Positions 1 through 11,900 of a DNA stretch of 64,000 nt are shown here, piece by piece. The stretch is from contig JAHBXT010000005.1 in assembly GCA_019636385.1 (NCBI GenBank), forward strand, positions 124,001-188,000, read 5' to 3'. How positions within the stretch are numbered: the stretch's first letter is position 1; every line of letters begins with the position of its first letter. Position numbers and translations under genes: made by a program. This stretch comes from Pirellulaceae bacterium. Lineage in GTDB: Bacteria > Planctomycetota > Planctomycetia > Pirellulales > Pirellulaceae. The notes beneath the pieces are model-generated. The model did no database searches and was not told where the DNA came from. It was given only the letters and a program-made list of their open reading frames with translations.

Positions 1-72
1 ATAGCCGCAGCAAATCTACAAATATTTGAAAGGTGGTAACCATTTTTTAATTGCGTTTTATATGCCTTGCAG

Positions 73-1911
73 TCAATTGACAGCAGCATTCTGCAGCATT
101 CCAGAAACCAACCTGGACTGTATGGATTTTCTAATCGTTGCAAAAAAGATTTGTAGATCGTCGATCTGCTGCGCCGTCAACCGTTCGCCCGACTCGCAAA
201 ATACAAAAATTTCGTAGATTAAACGACCAGAATTGCCTAGCTGGTTATCGGCTGTCAGTCGCGAGATTAGCGGCAACCCAGCGCTGTCGTCAGTCTGCCG
301 AACAGGACAAGGTTTCAAGTCATCCTGCAGACCACATTGCCAAAGATAGTTGTGACCACCCAGATCGTTCACGTACTGACACCAGTACCAGGGCCAGGCG
401 GATTGGGCATCAGCGTCGCGGTGCAGTTGAATTATCGGAGCCTTAGCTATTCGGGACTTGATTTCCGGCGGTTGCCACTCCAGTTGCGGTGCTTTTAGAT
501 GAACTTGAACCATCAGACCCGACCAGCGATAGTCAACTTGAACTGCCAGCCGTCCCTTGGTTGACTCTGAGTCCGACATTGCCACATCGCGTTCTGGCCA
601 GGCAACATGGAGTAACTCGAACGAATCGAGCCGTTGTGGAAATAGGCGATCATCGACGACCGCTGCGAAGGGCTGTAAGTCCAAATTCGGGTGAACGGTC
701 TTGGGAGGCACCAATCCGCTGACACTAATCGCCACCAAGCTGGCTACCAAGCCGCTGACCAGCAACAATCCGCTAATGGTCAATGCAGCCGTCGCGTGCC
801 ACCGAGTGCCCCATCGAAGGTCTAACTCGTTGACCACTTTCGATCCTGATTGGACCTGAAGCGACTGTAATTCGGCCTGTTCGTCAGGGTCCTGAGGTAG
901 TTCCAAGACGAACGTTTCCTCTTTCGGCCAAATCATCAGCTCGTTGGCAGCCGCAAATATCGGTAGCGTCTCGGGATCGGTCATCGGCACTGGACGAAGC
1001 ATGGCAGCCACCACTCGATCCGAGCAGATCAGCAGCAGCATGATGCCCAAAATTGCTCCCCCTGCAATCCAGTAGTGCGCCTGACCCATTGCCCAATTAT
1101 CCTGATAGTGCGTCAAGCCATACGTTGTAGCCAGCATGGCCCCAAAACGCCCAGCCATGACCCATAATGGCAATACCATGAACAGCAGCAGGCAATGCAA
1201 CATACTGGCTGAACGAAACCAACACCCAATGGCGGTGCAGCAGATGACAGCGTACAAGCTGACTCTGTGACTGAGCACCGACGAGATCGCGACCTGACCC
1301 TGCTTGACATACAGCACGGAATCTTCCAGCAGGTTAGGTATTTGACGGCTGTCCAGCGCTTGCGAAGACATTTGTCCAGCGGTCTCGGTCAACCAGCGAT
1401 CTAAATCGGTATACAGGCCCGGTACCGGAATGGTAATCGCTAACAGGCATCCCCAGCCAAACACTTCATACCACGCCTGCTGACCGCAGCGCACTAACCC
1501 CCAGGCGACCAAGAAAATGGCAGCAGCAGCTTGAACGAACTCAAACTGCCATTGCATGACGCCCACGGCGAAACACACCGAGGCTACAAGATTAGCGGCA
1601 ATCGCTATTGCGATACGCCAGTGATTCTGTGTTAGCTGCCAACTTCGACAGGTGGCTGAGACAACGACGGCCACAAACAGCCAAACCAACACGCCCAATT
1701 GCGTTTTGGGGTCAGCCCACAGATGCATGGCTTGCCCAAATAGCAGCGGCCCGATAGCCAGGGCTGGCAACAGACCGGCAACCAGATTCCATACGATTGG
1801 GCCAGAAAGAGCCATCCCACGCAACTGCGGCTCCGCCTCCGGAACGGCGGTTACAACCGGAGGAAGTTCATCGCCCACGGCTGCTCTCCTAGACCGCCGC
1901 CAACAAACCAA
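73..1911 (-). CDS. Exosortase-like integral membrane protein, apparently lacking the catalytic Cys
   Basis: Exosortases are membrane transpeptidases that process PEP-CTERM proteins. About eight hydrophobic segments lie between residues 35 and 300 and a ninth near 375-400, followed by a soluble C-terminal region of about 200 residues. The segment from IPVPGLY (161) to QAHYWIAGG (277-285) follows the exosortase core: Arg255 fits the conserved Arg and His279 the conserved His. Where the family has a Cys-Ser-Gly motif I read SVLSHR (211-216), so Leu stands in for Cys. The protein is longer than a bare exosortase (612 residues). The start used is a TTG; an in-frame ATG at 1815 would remove 32 residues. 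It lies 98 bp downstream of a PEP-CTERM gene on the same strand, which supports the family call. Alternative: a divergent exosortase relative with another function. Confidence 0.6.
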   Translation of the reverse strand: MVCWRRSRRAAVGDELPPVVTAVPEAEPQLRGMALSGPIVWNLVAGLLPALAIGPLLFGQAMHLWADPKTQLGVLVWLFVAVVVSATCRSWQLTQNHWRIAIAIAANLVASVCFAVGVMQWQFEFVQAAAAIFLVAWGLVRCGQQAWYEVFGWGCLLAITIPVPGLYTDLDRWLTETAGQMSSQALDSRQIPNLLEDSVLYVKQGQVAISSVLSHRVSLYAVICCTAIGCWFRSASMLHCLLLFMVLPLWVMAGRFGAMLATTYGLTHYQDNWAMGQAHYWIAGGAILGIMLLLICSDRVVAAMLRPVPMTDPETLPIFAAANELMIWPKEETFVLELPQDPDEQAELQSLQVQSGSKVVNELDLRWGTRWHATAALTISGLLLVSGLVASLVAISVSGLVPPKTVHPNLDLQPFAAVVDDRLFPQRLDSFELLHVAWPERDVAMSDSESTKGRLAVQVDYRWSGLMVQVHLKAPQLEWQPPEIKSRIAKAPIIQLHRDADAQSAWPWYWCQYVNDLGGHNYLWQCGLQDDLKPCPVRQTDDSAGLPLISRLTADNQLGNSGRLIYEIFVFCESGERLTAQQIDDLQIFFATIRKSIQSRLVSGMLQNAAVN

Positions 1912-2009
1912 CAGCTAACCCACCATCGAACTCACACAATAATCCTCCACATGAGGACTGATGGCGGTCGGCCCAATTCTCCATGCTGGGATGGCTATAA
2001 AAAGCGGAA

Positions 2010-2687
2010 TCAGACGGAACTCAATCGCCGACGTCGGCTACAGACACCAAGTGTGCCCAGCGCCAAAAGTGCAAACGATGACGGCTCAGGAATAACTCGA
2101 AATTGATTGCGATAGGTTTCGCCCGAGACAACCTGGAACACAGGGTTCGTGGATGCGGAATTCACAAGCGTGCTGCCATCATAGGTTGCGTTGGGAACAA
2201 ACTTGAATCCATAGATGCCCGAGGGAGTCGCCCCTGAGATGTCGAATGTAAACGTTCCCAGCTTAACTGCAGTGGCCAATGTACCGGCCGGCGGGAGTAA
2301 TAATCCACTACCAATCGTCGCGCTGTAAATCACGTCGTGCCCCGGTGCGCCAACCGGATCAGGAGCGTCATCCACATAGACAGTTCCAGCCACCGGAATA
2401 CCACCGAAGTTTGTAAAGTAATTGCCGGGAATTCCCGCACCATTGTATCCATCCGCAACGCTAGATACGTCAAACGCCAAATCAAATGCGGTAAACGTAA
2501 TGGGCGTAATTGTGGCCGTGTTATAGCCGTAGATGGGAATTTCGACGGCGGTGTCTCCAGGACTGAAAACATACTCCGTCCCATCTCCGACTACGACATA
2601 GAAATCAGCCTTTGCCTGGAACGCTCCCAAGGAACATAACCCCAACGCTAAACACATTGAAGCCAGTCTCGAAATATTCATGTCCAT
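2010..2687 (-). CDS. PEP-CTERM sorting-domain protein with cohesin-like domain
   Basis: Exported protein of about 225 residues. A signal peptide (MDMNISRLASM onward, cleavage near AKA-D) leads into a beta-rich domain, then a classic PEP-CTERM tail: the motif PEPSS, a hydrophobic stretch and an RRRR cluster at the end. PEP-CTERM tails direct exosortase-dependent sorting. The middle region starts FYVVVGDG, has the pattern PGDTAVEIPI and later KLGTFTFDISG, and resembles the cohesin beta-sandwich by eye; this is weaker than the PEP-CTERM call. The ATG at 2687 is preferred because GAAGAGAG lies 1-8 bases upstream and the signal peptide begins there; ATG 2681 is also possible. The frame extends upstream to 2759 without signal-like character. 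It sits between the dockerin-bearing giant gene and the exosortase-like gene, all on the minus strand. Confidence 0.8.
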   Translation of the reverse strand: MDMNISRLASMCLALGLCSLGAFQAKADFYVVVGDGTEYVFSPGDTAVEIPIYGYNTATITPITFTAFDLAFDVSSVADGYNGAGIPGNYFTNFGGIPVAGTVYVDDAPDPVGAPGHDVIYSATIGSGLLLPPAGTLATAVKLGTFTFDISGATPSGIYGFKFVPNATYDGSTLVNSASTNPVFQVVSGETYRNQFRVIPEPSSFALLALGTLGVCSRRRRLSSV

Positions 2688-2802
2688 TCTCTCTTCAAAG
2701 ATGAAGTAAATACATAATATTTGTTCCGGACAGGCAGCTTGGCCAGGCCAAGCCGCCACGTCCTAATTGTACATAGTTTTTACTTAACTGCTATCACCTT
2801 GC

Positions 2803-2973
2803 CTACAATTTGGCGGTCAATCGCTTTGTAACGGCGTCTCGATCCACCGCATTGATAACATTGCTGCCATCCAAGTCGCCATAAATTGTGTACAGTCCAC
2901 TGGTATAGAACCGCGTGCCAGGTATCGCATCCGAATCAGCCGTGGCCACTGTGCCGTCACGATTGACATCGCC
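2803..2973 (-). other. C-terminal dockerin-like domain of the giant protein
   Basis: The last 56 residues contain two calcium-loop repeats, GDVNRDGTVATADSDA and GDLDGSNVINAVDRDA, separated by about 20 residues, and end KRLTAKL. This duplicated loop-helix layout is typical of type I dockerins, which bind cohesin domains through calcium-dependent contacts. Planctomycete secreted proteins often end with such a domain. The adjacent downstream gene encodes a cohesin-like protein, a natural candidate partner, though binding is only inferred. Confidence 0.85.
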
Positions 2974-5900
2974 TGGCAACACATGCATGACGAAGGCTAG
3001 GTCACCACCAGCGATTCCATCTCCGGACAAGGTGCTGGAGTTCGTGACCCATTCGCCATCCAGCGCATTGCCGGATATGTCGTGCACTCCACTGGACAAA
3101 ACCGTTAAAGTCAGCACAGATGGATCCATCGACTGGTTCAACGTCAACGTCGCAATGTTCGTCAACGAGTCATAACTGATAGACTCGACGATCGGGATCG
3201 AACCGGTCGCTCCGTCAGCCCGTGTACCGGGAACGCCGGTGATCACAAAGTCGCTGATGCCGAGGCTCGCTCCGACATTGGAATCGAACTTGACCAAAAT
3301 CTGGTTGATATTGATCCACGGCAGGATAGCGGTCTGCGTGGCTCCCTTGGAGACTTTGTAGCCTACGCCCTGTCCGTCAAGTGGCAGAACGCCAGGCGTT
3401 GGATTATCGACAAAATCTCGGAAGGTGTTGGTCCACAAAGTCGAATTGACATAGATCGCCGAGACACGCGGAGCTGTGGTATCCGTTGACGCCACATTCA
3501 ACGTGATGGTGTTCGGCGTCGGATCCTCATCGACTCCACCGTTGGCTGTTCCGCCATCGTCAATCACTTGGAACGTAAAGCTACTGACCGCCGCACCAAA
3601 GACATTCGTCGCCGCGAAGAACTCAAGGTTGCCGAGATTGATATCTGCAACTGAGATCACTTGGCCCACTGTCACTGGCACACCGCTCAATCGAATCTGG
3701 CCGGACGTAGCCAAAGTGGTAATCCTGACCGCATCTAAGACGTTGGCTGGGCTGTCATTAGGATCGGTAAATCCAAAGTCAGCTGCAGTAAACGCATAGC
3801 CGGTTGATGGAACATCCGGTGTTTCCGTCAGATTGATCGTATTGTCGCTGCCGCTCGGAGCATCATTGACATTGGTCACCGTGATGGTCACCGTGCCAAC
3901 ATCTATGCCTCCCCGACCATCCAGTACTCGGTAGGTGAAGCTATCTACACCCGCGAAATTTGCATTCGGCGTGTAGGTAAAGTCACCATTGGCCAGCAAT
4001 ACAACCGAACCATTGGCTGGAGTTGTCAGCAGTACTGAGGTTAGTACTGGATCATCCGGATCGGTGTCGTTAGCCAGGACATTGCCTGTCAGTACGGTGT
4101 CTTCAAAGAACAGCGGTGCTACTCCATAGACATCGTCCACCGCTGTTGGTGCAATATTGCCCACCGCGATCGACAGCGTCACCGTGGCCATCGAGGTTCC
4201 GCCATTGCCATCGGAAATGGTGTAGGTAAACGTCTGCGTGCCACCAGCAGTTGGCGTGAAATTGAAGTTCGATACCAAACTGGTCACCGACGTGACATCC
4301 AAAGTTCCGAGAGCCAATACTAGAGAGCTGCCATTGCTGACTGGAGTTCCGTTGACGTGTGTAATAGTCAACGTCTGAGCAGGCACATCTTGATCAGTGT
4401 CGTTGCCCAGTACGCCAAAGGCCAGTACGCCGGTGCTGACTCCTGACGCAAAGTCATTGACTGCTACAGGATTGTCGTTGGCATCCGTCACCGTAATCAG
4501 CAGGTTCTGGGTGGTTATTGTCACGCCGTCAGTCACCTGTACGGTCACCGAATAAACGTTGGTAGAGGCGGCGCTACCTGGATTCTCAAAGTCAGGTGCC
4601 GCGATGAAGCTCAAGGCTCCCGTTACCGGGTTGATCGAGAACTTGGCAGCATCCGCTCCGCCGCTGATGCCATAGGTCAGTATCTGGGCTGGCAGATCCG
4701 CATCTGTGGCCGTCAGCGTACCAACCGCTGTCGTATTCTCCGCCACATTGAACGCTATCGGGCTGGTGAAGACCGGTGCGGTGTTGGCTGGAGCTAACAC
4801 GTTAACCAGTACCATCGCACCTGAGTAGCCACCATTACCGTCGGTGATCACATAGCTGAAGCTGTCCAAACCGACGAAATTAGAAGCTGGGGTGTAGACG
4901 AACAACTCGGTGAAGAAGTTGTAGTCCAGCGTTGCCCCGCTAGGAAGCGGCAGACTACCAACTAACGCTCCACCATTGACCGAAACGATGGTTAAAGTAT
5001 CTAGGTTAGGATCAAAATCATTAGCCAGAACATTAAAGGTAGCGCTGGCGGTGTTCTTGGTTGTGGATACCAAATCACCGATCGCGATCGGCGGATGATT
5101 GGCGGCCACGATAGTCAGGAACACCGTGCCCGTATCGGTCAGGCTTCCATCACTAATCGTATACGTAAACGTCTCAAGGCCATACGCATTCAAATTCGGC
5201 AGATAGAGGAAGGAGCCGTTAGCCTGCATGACCAGTGTTCCGTAGGTCAGTGGAACAGGTACGCCAATCGCCGCTGGCGATCCATTTACCTCAGTCACAC
5301 TGACCGACGGACCATCGACGTCCGAATCGTTGGACAGCACACCCAGCACGGCTGGAATATTCAGTAATGAATTCACCGCCGTGCTGTACACGTCGTCCAC
5401 AGCTACCGGTGCATCGTTGCTGCCGTTGATCGTGATCACGACCGTCTGCGTGTCAAAGCCGCCGTTGCCGTCGCTGACCTGCAGCGTGTAAGTTAGTATC
5501 AGGCTCTGGCCTACCGCTAGGTAGTCGAAGGCTTCCAGACCGCTGTCGAATGTCCAGGAGATGGCTCCCGTGGTCGAGGCGTTGTCGATCACCGGATTGA
5601 CTCCGGCGGTCAACATGGCCAACAAGGTCGCATTGGCAATACCACTGACGTCACCCGACTCGACGACCGACAGCACCGTCACATCGACTTCGTCGGTGAC
5701 ATCCAGGTCTTCGACGCTCAGCGTCCCGCCGACCGTCAGACCACTGTTGGTCTCGGCCAGCGTCTCGGCATCGCTGTCACCCATGTCTACACTGATCACC
5801 GGCTCATCGTTGCTGCCCGTGATGGTAATGGTGACTTCGATCTGGTCGGTAGCCCCTTGGCTGTCCTCTACTTCCAGCGTGTAAGTCAGTATCAGGCTCT

Positions 5901-8900
5901 GGCCTACCGCCAGGTAGTCGAAGGCCTCCAGACCGCTGTCGAACGTCCAGGAGATGGCTCCCGTGGTCGAGGCGTTGTCGATCACCGGATTGACTCCGGC
6001 GGTCAACATGGCCAACAAGGTCGCATTGGCAATACCACTGACGTCACCCGACTCGACGACCGACAGCACCGTCACATCGACTTCGTCGGTGACATCCAGG
6101 TCTTCGACGCTCAGCGTCCCGCCGACCGTCAGACCACTGTTGGTCTCGGCCAGCGTCTCGGCATCGCTGTCACCCATGTCTACACTGATCACCGGCTCAT
6201 CGTTGCTGCCCGTGATGGTAATGGTGACTTCGATCTGGTCGGTAGCCCCTTGGCTGTCCTCTACTTCCAGCGTGTAAGTCAGTATCAGGCTCTGGCCTAC
6301 CGCCAGGTAGTCGAAGGCCTCCAGACCGCTGTCGAACGTCCAGGAGATGGCTCCCGTGGTCGAGGCGTTGTCGATCACCGGATTGACTCCGGCGGTCAAC
6401 ATGGCCAACAAGGTCGCATTGGCAATACCACTGACGTCACCCGACTCGACGACCGACAGCACCGTCACATCGACTTCGTCGGTGACATCCAGGTCTTCGA
6501 CGCTCAGCGTCCCGCCGACCGTCAGACCACTGTTGGTCTCGGCCAGCGTCTCGGCATCGCTGTCACCCATGTCTACACTGATCACCGGCTCATCGTTGCT
6601 GCCCGTGATGGTAATGGTGACTTCGATCTGGTCGGTAGCCCCTTGGCTGTCCTCTACTTCCAGCGTGTAAGTCAGTATCAGGCTCTGGCCTACCGCCAGG
6701 TAGTCGAAGGCCTCCAGACCGCTGTCGAACGTCCAGGAGATGGCTCCCGTGGTCGAGGCGTTGTCGATCACCGGATTGACTCCGGCGGTCAACATGGCCA
6801 ACAAGGTCGCATTGGCAATACCACTGACGTCACCCGACTCGACGACCGACAGCACCGTCACATCGACTTCGTCGGTGACATCCAGGTCTTCGACGCTCAG
6901 CGTCCCGCCGACCGTCAGACCACTGTTGGTCTCGGCCAGCGTCTCGGCATCGCTGTCACCCATGTCTACACTGATCACCGGCTCATCGTTGCTGCCCGTG
7001 ATGGTAATGGTGACTTCGATCTGGTCGGTAGCCCCTTGGCTGTCCTCTACTTCCAGCGTGTAAGTCAGTATCAGGCTCTGGCCTACCGCCAGGTAGTCGA
7101 AGGCCTCCAGACCGCTGTCGAACGTCCAGGAGATGGCTCCCGTGGTCGAGGCGTTGTCGATCACCGGATTGACTCCGGCGGTCAACATGGCCAACAAGGT
7201 CGCATTGGCAATACCACTGACGTCACCCGACTCGACGACCGACAGCACCGTCACATCGACTTCGTCGGTGACATCCAGGTCTTCGACGCTCAGCGTCCCG
7301 CCGACCGTCAGACCACTGTTGGTCTCGGCCAGCGTCTCGGCATCGCTGTCACCCATGTCTACACTGATCACCGGCTCATCGTTGCTGCCCGTGATGGTAA
7401 TGGTGACTTCGATCTGGTCGGTAGCCCCTTGGCTGTCCTCTACTTCCAGCGTGTAAGTCAGTATCAGGCTCTGGCCTACCGCCAGGTAGTCGAAGGCCTC
7501 CAGACCGCTGTCGAACGTCCAGGAGATGGCTCCCGTGGTCGAGGCGTTGTCGATCACCGGATTGACTCCGGCGGTCAACATGGCCAACAAGGTCGCATTG
7601 GCAATACCACTGACGTCACCCGACTCGACGACCGACAGCACCGTCACATCGACTTCGTCGGTGACATCCAGGTCTTCGACGCTCAGCGTCCCGCCGACCG
7701 TCAGACCACTGTTGGTCTCGGCCAGCGTCTCGGCATCGCTGTCACCCATGTCTACACTGATCACCGGCTCATCGTTGCTGCCCGTGATGGTAATGGTGAC
7801 TTCGATCTGGTCGGTAGCCCCTTGGCTGTCCTCTACTTCCAGCGTGTAAGTCAGTATCAGGCTCTGGCCTACCGCCAGGTAGTCGAAGGCCTCCAGACCG
7901 CTGTCGAACGTCCAGGAGATGGCTCCCGTGGTCGAGGCGTTGTCGATCACCGGATTGACTCCGGCGGTCAACATGGCCAACAAGGTCGCATTGGCAATAC
8001 CACTGACGTCACCCGACTCGACGACCGACAGCACCGTCACATCGACTTCGTCGGTGACATCCAGGTCTTCGACGCTCAGCGTCCCGCCGACCGTCAGACC
8101 ACTGTTGGTCTCGGCCAGCGTCTCGGCATCGCTGTCACCCATGTCTACACTGATCACCGGCTCATCGTTGCTGCCCGTGATGGTAATGGTGACTTCGATC
8201 TGGTCGGTAGCCCCTTGGCTGTCCTCTACTTCCAGCGTGTAAGTCAGTATCAGGCTCTGGCCTACCGCCAGGTAGTCGAAGGCCTCCAGACCGCTGTCGA
8301 ACGTCCAGGAGATGGCTCCCGTGGTCGAGGCGTTGTCGATCACCGGATTGACTCCGGCGGTCAACATGGCCAACAAGGTCGCATTGGCAATACCACTGAC
8401 GTCACCCGACTCGACGACCGACAGCACCGTCACATCGACTTCGTCGGTGACATCCAGGTCTTCGACGCTCAGCGTCCCGCCGACCGTCAGACCACTGTTG
8501 GTCTCGGCCAGCGTCTCGGCATCGCTGTCACCCATGTCTACACTGATCACCGGCTCATCGTTGCTGCCCGTGATGGTAATGGTGACTTCGATCTGGTCGG
8601 TAGCCCCTTGGCTGTCCTCTACTTCCAGCGTGTAAGTCAGTATCAGGCTCTGGCCTACCGCCAGGTAGTCGAAGGCCTCCAGACCGCTGTCGAACGTCCA
8701 GGAGATGGCTCCCGTGGTCGAGGCGTTGTCGATCACCGGATTGACTCCGGCGGTCAACATGGCCAACAAGGTCGCATTGGCAATACCACTGACGTCACCC
8801 GACTCGACGACCGACAGCACCGTCACATCGACTTCGTCGGTGACATCCAGGTCTTCGACGCTCAGCGTCCCGCCGACCGTCAGACCACTGTTGGTCTCGG

Positions 8901-11900
8901 CCAGCGTCTCGGCATCGCTGTCACCCATGTCTACACTGATCACCGGCTCATCGTTGCTGCCCGTGATGGTAATGGTGACTTCGATCTGGTCGGTAGCCCC
9001 TTGGCTGTCCTCTACTTCCAGCGTGTAAGTCAGTATCAGGCTCTGGCCTACCGCCAGGTAGTCGAAGGCCTCCAGACCGCTGTCGAACGTCCAGGAGATG
9101 GCTCCCGTGGTCGAGGCGTTGTCGATCACCGGATTGACTCCGGCGGTCAACATGGCCAACAAGGTCGCATTGGCAATACCACTGACGTCACCCGACTCGA
9201 CGACCGACAGCACCGTCACATCGACTTCGTCGGTGACATCCAGGTCTTCGACGCTCAGCGTCCCGCCGACCGTCAGACCACTGTTGGTCTCGGCCAGCGT
9301 CTCGGCATCGCTGTCACCCATGTCTACACTGATCACCGGCTCATCGTTGCTGCCCGTGATGGTAATGGTGACTTCGATCTGGTCGGTAGCCCCTTGGCTG
9401 TCCTCTACTTCCAGCGTGTAAGTCAGTATCAGGCTCTGGCCTACCGCCAGGTAGTCGAAGGCCTCCAGACCGCTGTCGAACGTCCAGGAGATGGCTCCCG
9501 TGGTCGAGGCGTTGTCGATCACCGGATTGACTCCGGCGGTCAACATGGCCAACAAGGTCGCATTGGCAATACCACTGACGTCACCCGACTCGACGACCGA
9601 CAGCACCGTCACATCGACTTCGTCGGTGACATCCAGGTCTTCGACGCTCAGCGTCCCGCCGACCGTCAGACCACTGTTGGTCTCGGCCAGCGTCTCGGCA
9701 TCGCTGTCACCCATGTCTACACTGATCACCGGCTCATCGTTGCTGCCCGTGATGGTAATGGTGACTTCGATCTGGTCGGTAGCCCCTTGGCTGTCCTCTA
9801 CTTCCAGCGTGTAAGTCAGTATCAGGCTCTGGCCTACCGCCAGGTAGTCGAAGGCCTCCAGACCGCTGTCGAACGTCCAGGAGATGGCTCCCGTGGTCGA
9901 GGCGTTGTCGATCACCGGATTGACTCCGGCGGTCAACATGGCCAACAAGGTCGCATTGGCAATACCACTGACGTCACCCGACTCGACGACCGACAGCACC
10001 GTCACATCGACTTCGTCGGTGACATCCAGGTCTTCGACGCTCAGCGTCCCGCCGACCGTCAGACCACTGTTGGTCTCGGCCAGCGTCTCGGCATCGCTGT
10101 CACCCATGTCTACACTGATCACCGGCTCATCGTTGCTGCCCGTGATGGTAATGGTGACTTCGATCTGGTCGGTAGCCCCTTGGCTGTCCTCTACTTCCAG
10201 CGTGTAAGTCAGTATCAGGCTCTGGCCTACCGCCAGGTAGTCGAAGGCCTCCAGACCGCTGTCGAACGTCCAGGAGATGGCTCCCGTGGTCGAGGCGTTG
10301 TCGATCACCGGATTGACTCCGGCGGTCAACATGGCCAACAAGGTCGCATTGGCAATACCACTGACGTCACCCGACTCGACGACCGACAGCACCGTCACAT
10401 CGACTTCGTCGGTGACATCCAGGTCTTCGACGCTCAGCGTCCCGCCGACCGTCAGACCACTGTTGGTCTCGGCCAGCGTCTCGGCATCGCTGTCACCCAT
10501 GTCTACACTGATCACCGGCTCATCGTTGCTGCCGGTAATAGTAACGACAAATGTTCGAGTGCCGATGTTGTTAAGAGCTTCGCCGTCGTTAATCGCTAGC
10601 GTGTAGGTGAGTGTTAGAACTTCGCTAGTGGCTAGATAGTTAAAGGCGGTGTAGGGGGCGGTGAAGTCTAAAGTGACCGAACCCGATGTGGAGCCGCTGG
10701 CCTTGGTGACTACACCAGGGGTGACTAGCGCAATGAGCGCGGGATCATTTAGAGTAAATCCGCCCGTTACACCGCTTGGTGTCACCCCAGTAATGCTGGC
10801 CGTGTGGCCGATGTCGATTAAGTCGACATCGGTAAATGCAACAGGGATCGATGCATTGATTGGCAGCAGATCGGTCTGCTCGTTGAGGTTGGTCGGAGAG
10901 ATCACACTGACTACCGGCGCGTCGTTGGTGCCGGTGATGGTCACCGTCAGCGTGTAGGTATCGGTTTTTAACGGGTTGTTGCCATCGGTCAGCGTCAAGA
11001 CGCGCGTGCGGGTCATAACTTGGCCTACAGCCAAAAAATCAATCAAGGCATTCGAGACGGTGAAGGTCCAGTCCACCGTTCCTTCGCCAGTTAGCGAGTT
11101 AAAGCTGTCGCTGAAGCCGAAACTACCTAAAATTCCGATCGGCGGTCCGGCATAAGCCGGGCTGAAGGTCTGTGTCTGAACGCCCAGCGTGACCGAAGGC
11201 TGAACCAACTGATAGTCCATGTACGTGATCGTACCGTTATGAACACTCGATCCAGTTGGGCTAAGCGGTTCGACAATCGCACCTGGTCCAGTAGAGGTCA
11301 GGATCTCAGGCGCGATGGTCTCGACAGTTAACAGGAACATCGCGGAGAACGGACTCGTGTTATTGGCATCATCGGTAGCCGTGGCCGTTATGCCGTAGGA
11401 ACCATCCAGGATCACTGTCCCGGTGTAGTCGAATGACCAATTGCCAAGGCCGTTAGTCAGCGTTGTACCGAGTAGAGTCATACCGCTATAGACCGCAACA
11501 GTGCTACCAGCCTCCGCCGTGCCATTGAAAAACAGCGTATTGTCGCTGGTCTTGCCATCGGTGCTGCTTAGACCAGTATCGGTAGTGATAGAAACAACTA
11601 CTGGAGCCAGTGGAACAATGATGTCCTTGCTGATCGAGAACGGAGTAATCGCAGCCGTATTACCTACGTTATCAACCACTGACATGGTGACCGTGATGTG
11701 ATTCGTGCCGTCGGGGAAGGCAGAAAGATCGACCGTGCCGCTGGAAATCACGTTATACAGAGTTACTGTGGTAAATCCGTCAGTAAATGAAAGCGTCGCT
11801 TCGGCATCATTATCCAATCCAATTAGCGTGAACGGAACTGCGGTTTGGTTGGCATTGTTGATGGCTGGGACTGTTAGATTCAAATCGCTACCGACGTCAG

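Noticed and set aside
5425..10533. CRISPR array
   Set aside because: The units are contiguous 393-bp coding repeats with no spacers, and no cas genes are present.
5857..10599. Plus-strand open frame of 1580 codons across the repeat array
   Set aside because: It exists because a 393-bp unit without stops in this frame is repeated in phase. It has no ribosome site or known domain and lies antisense to the clear giant gene.
5561..10606. Thirteen plus-strand frames of about 107 codons at 393-bp intervals
   Set aside because: Same cause: antisense shadows of the repeat unit, one per copy.
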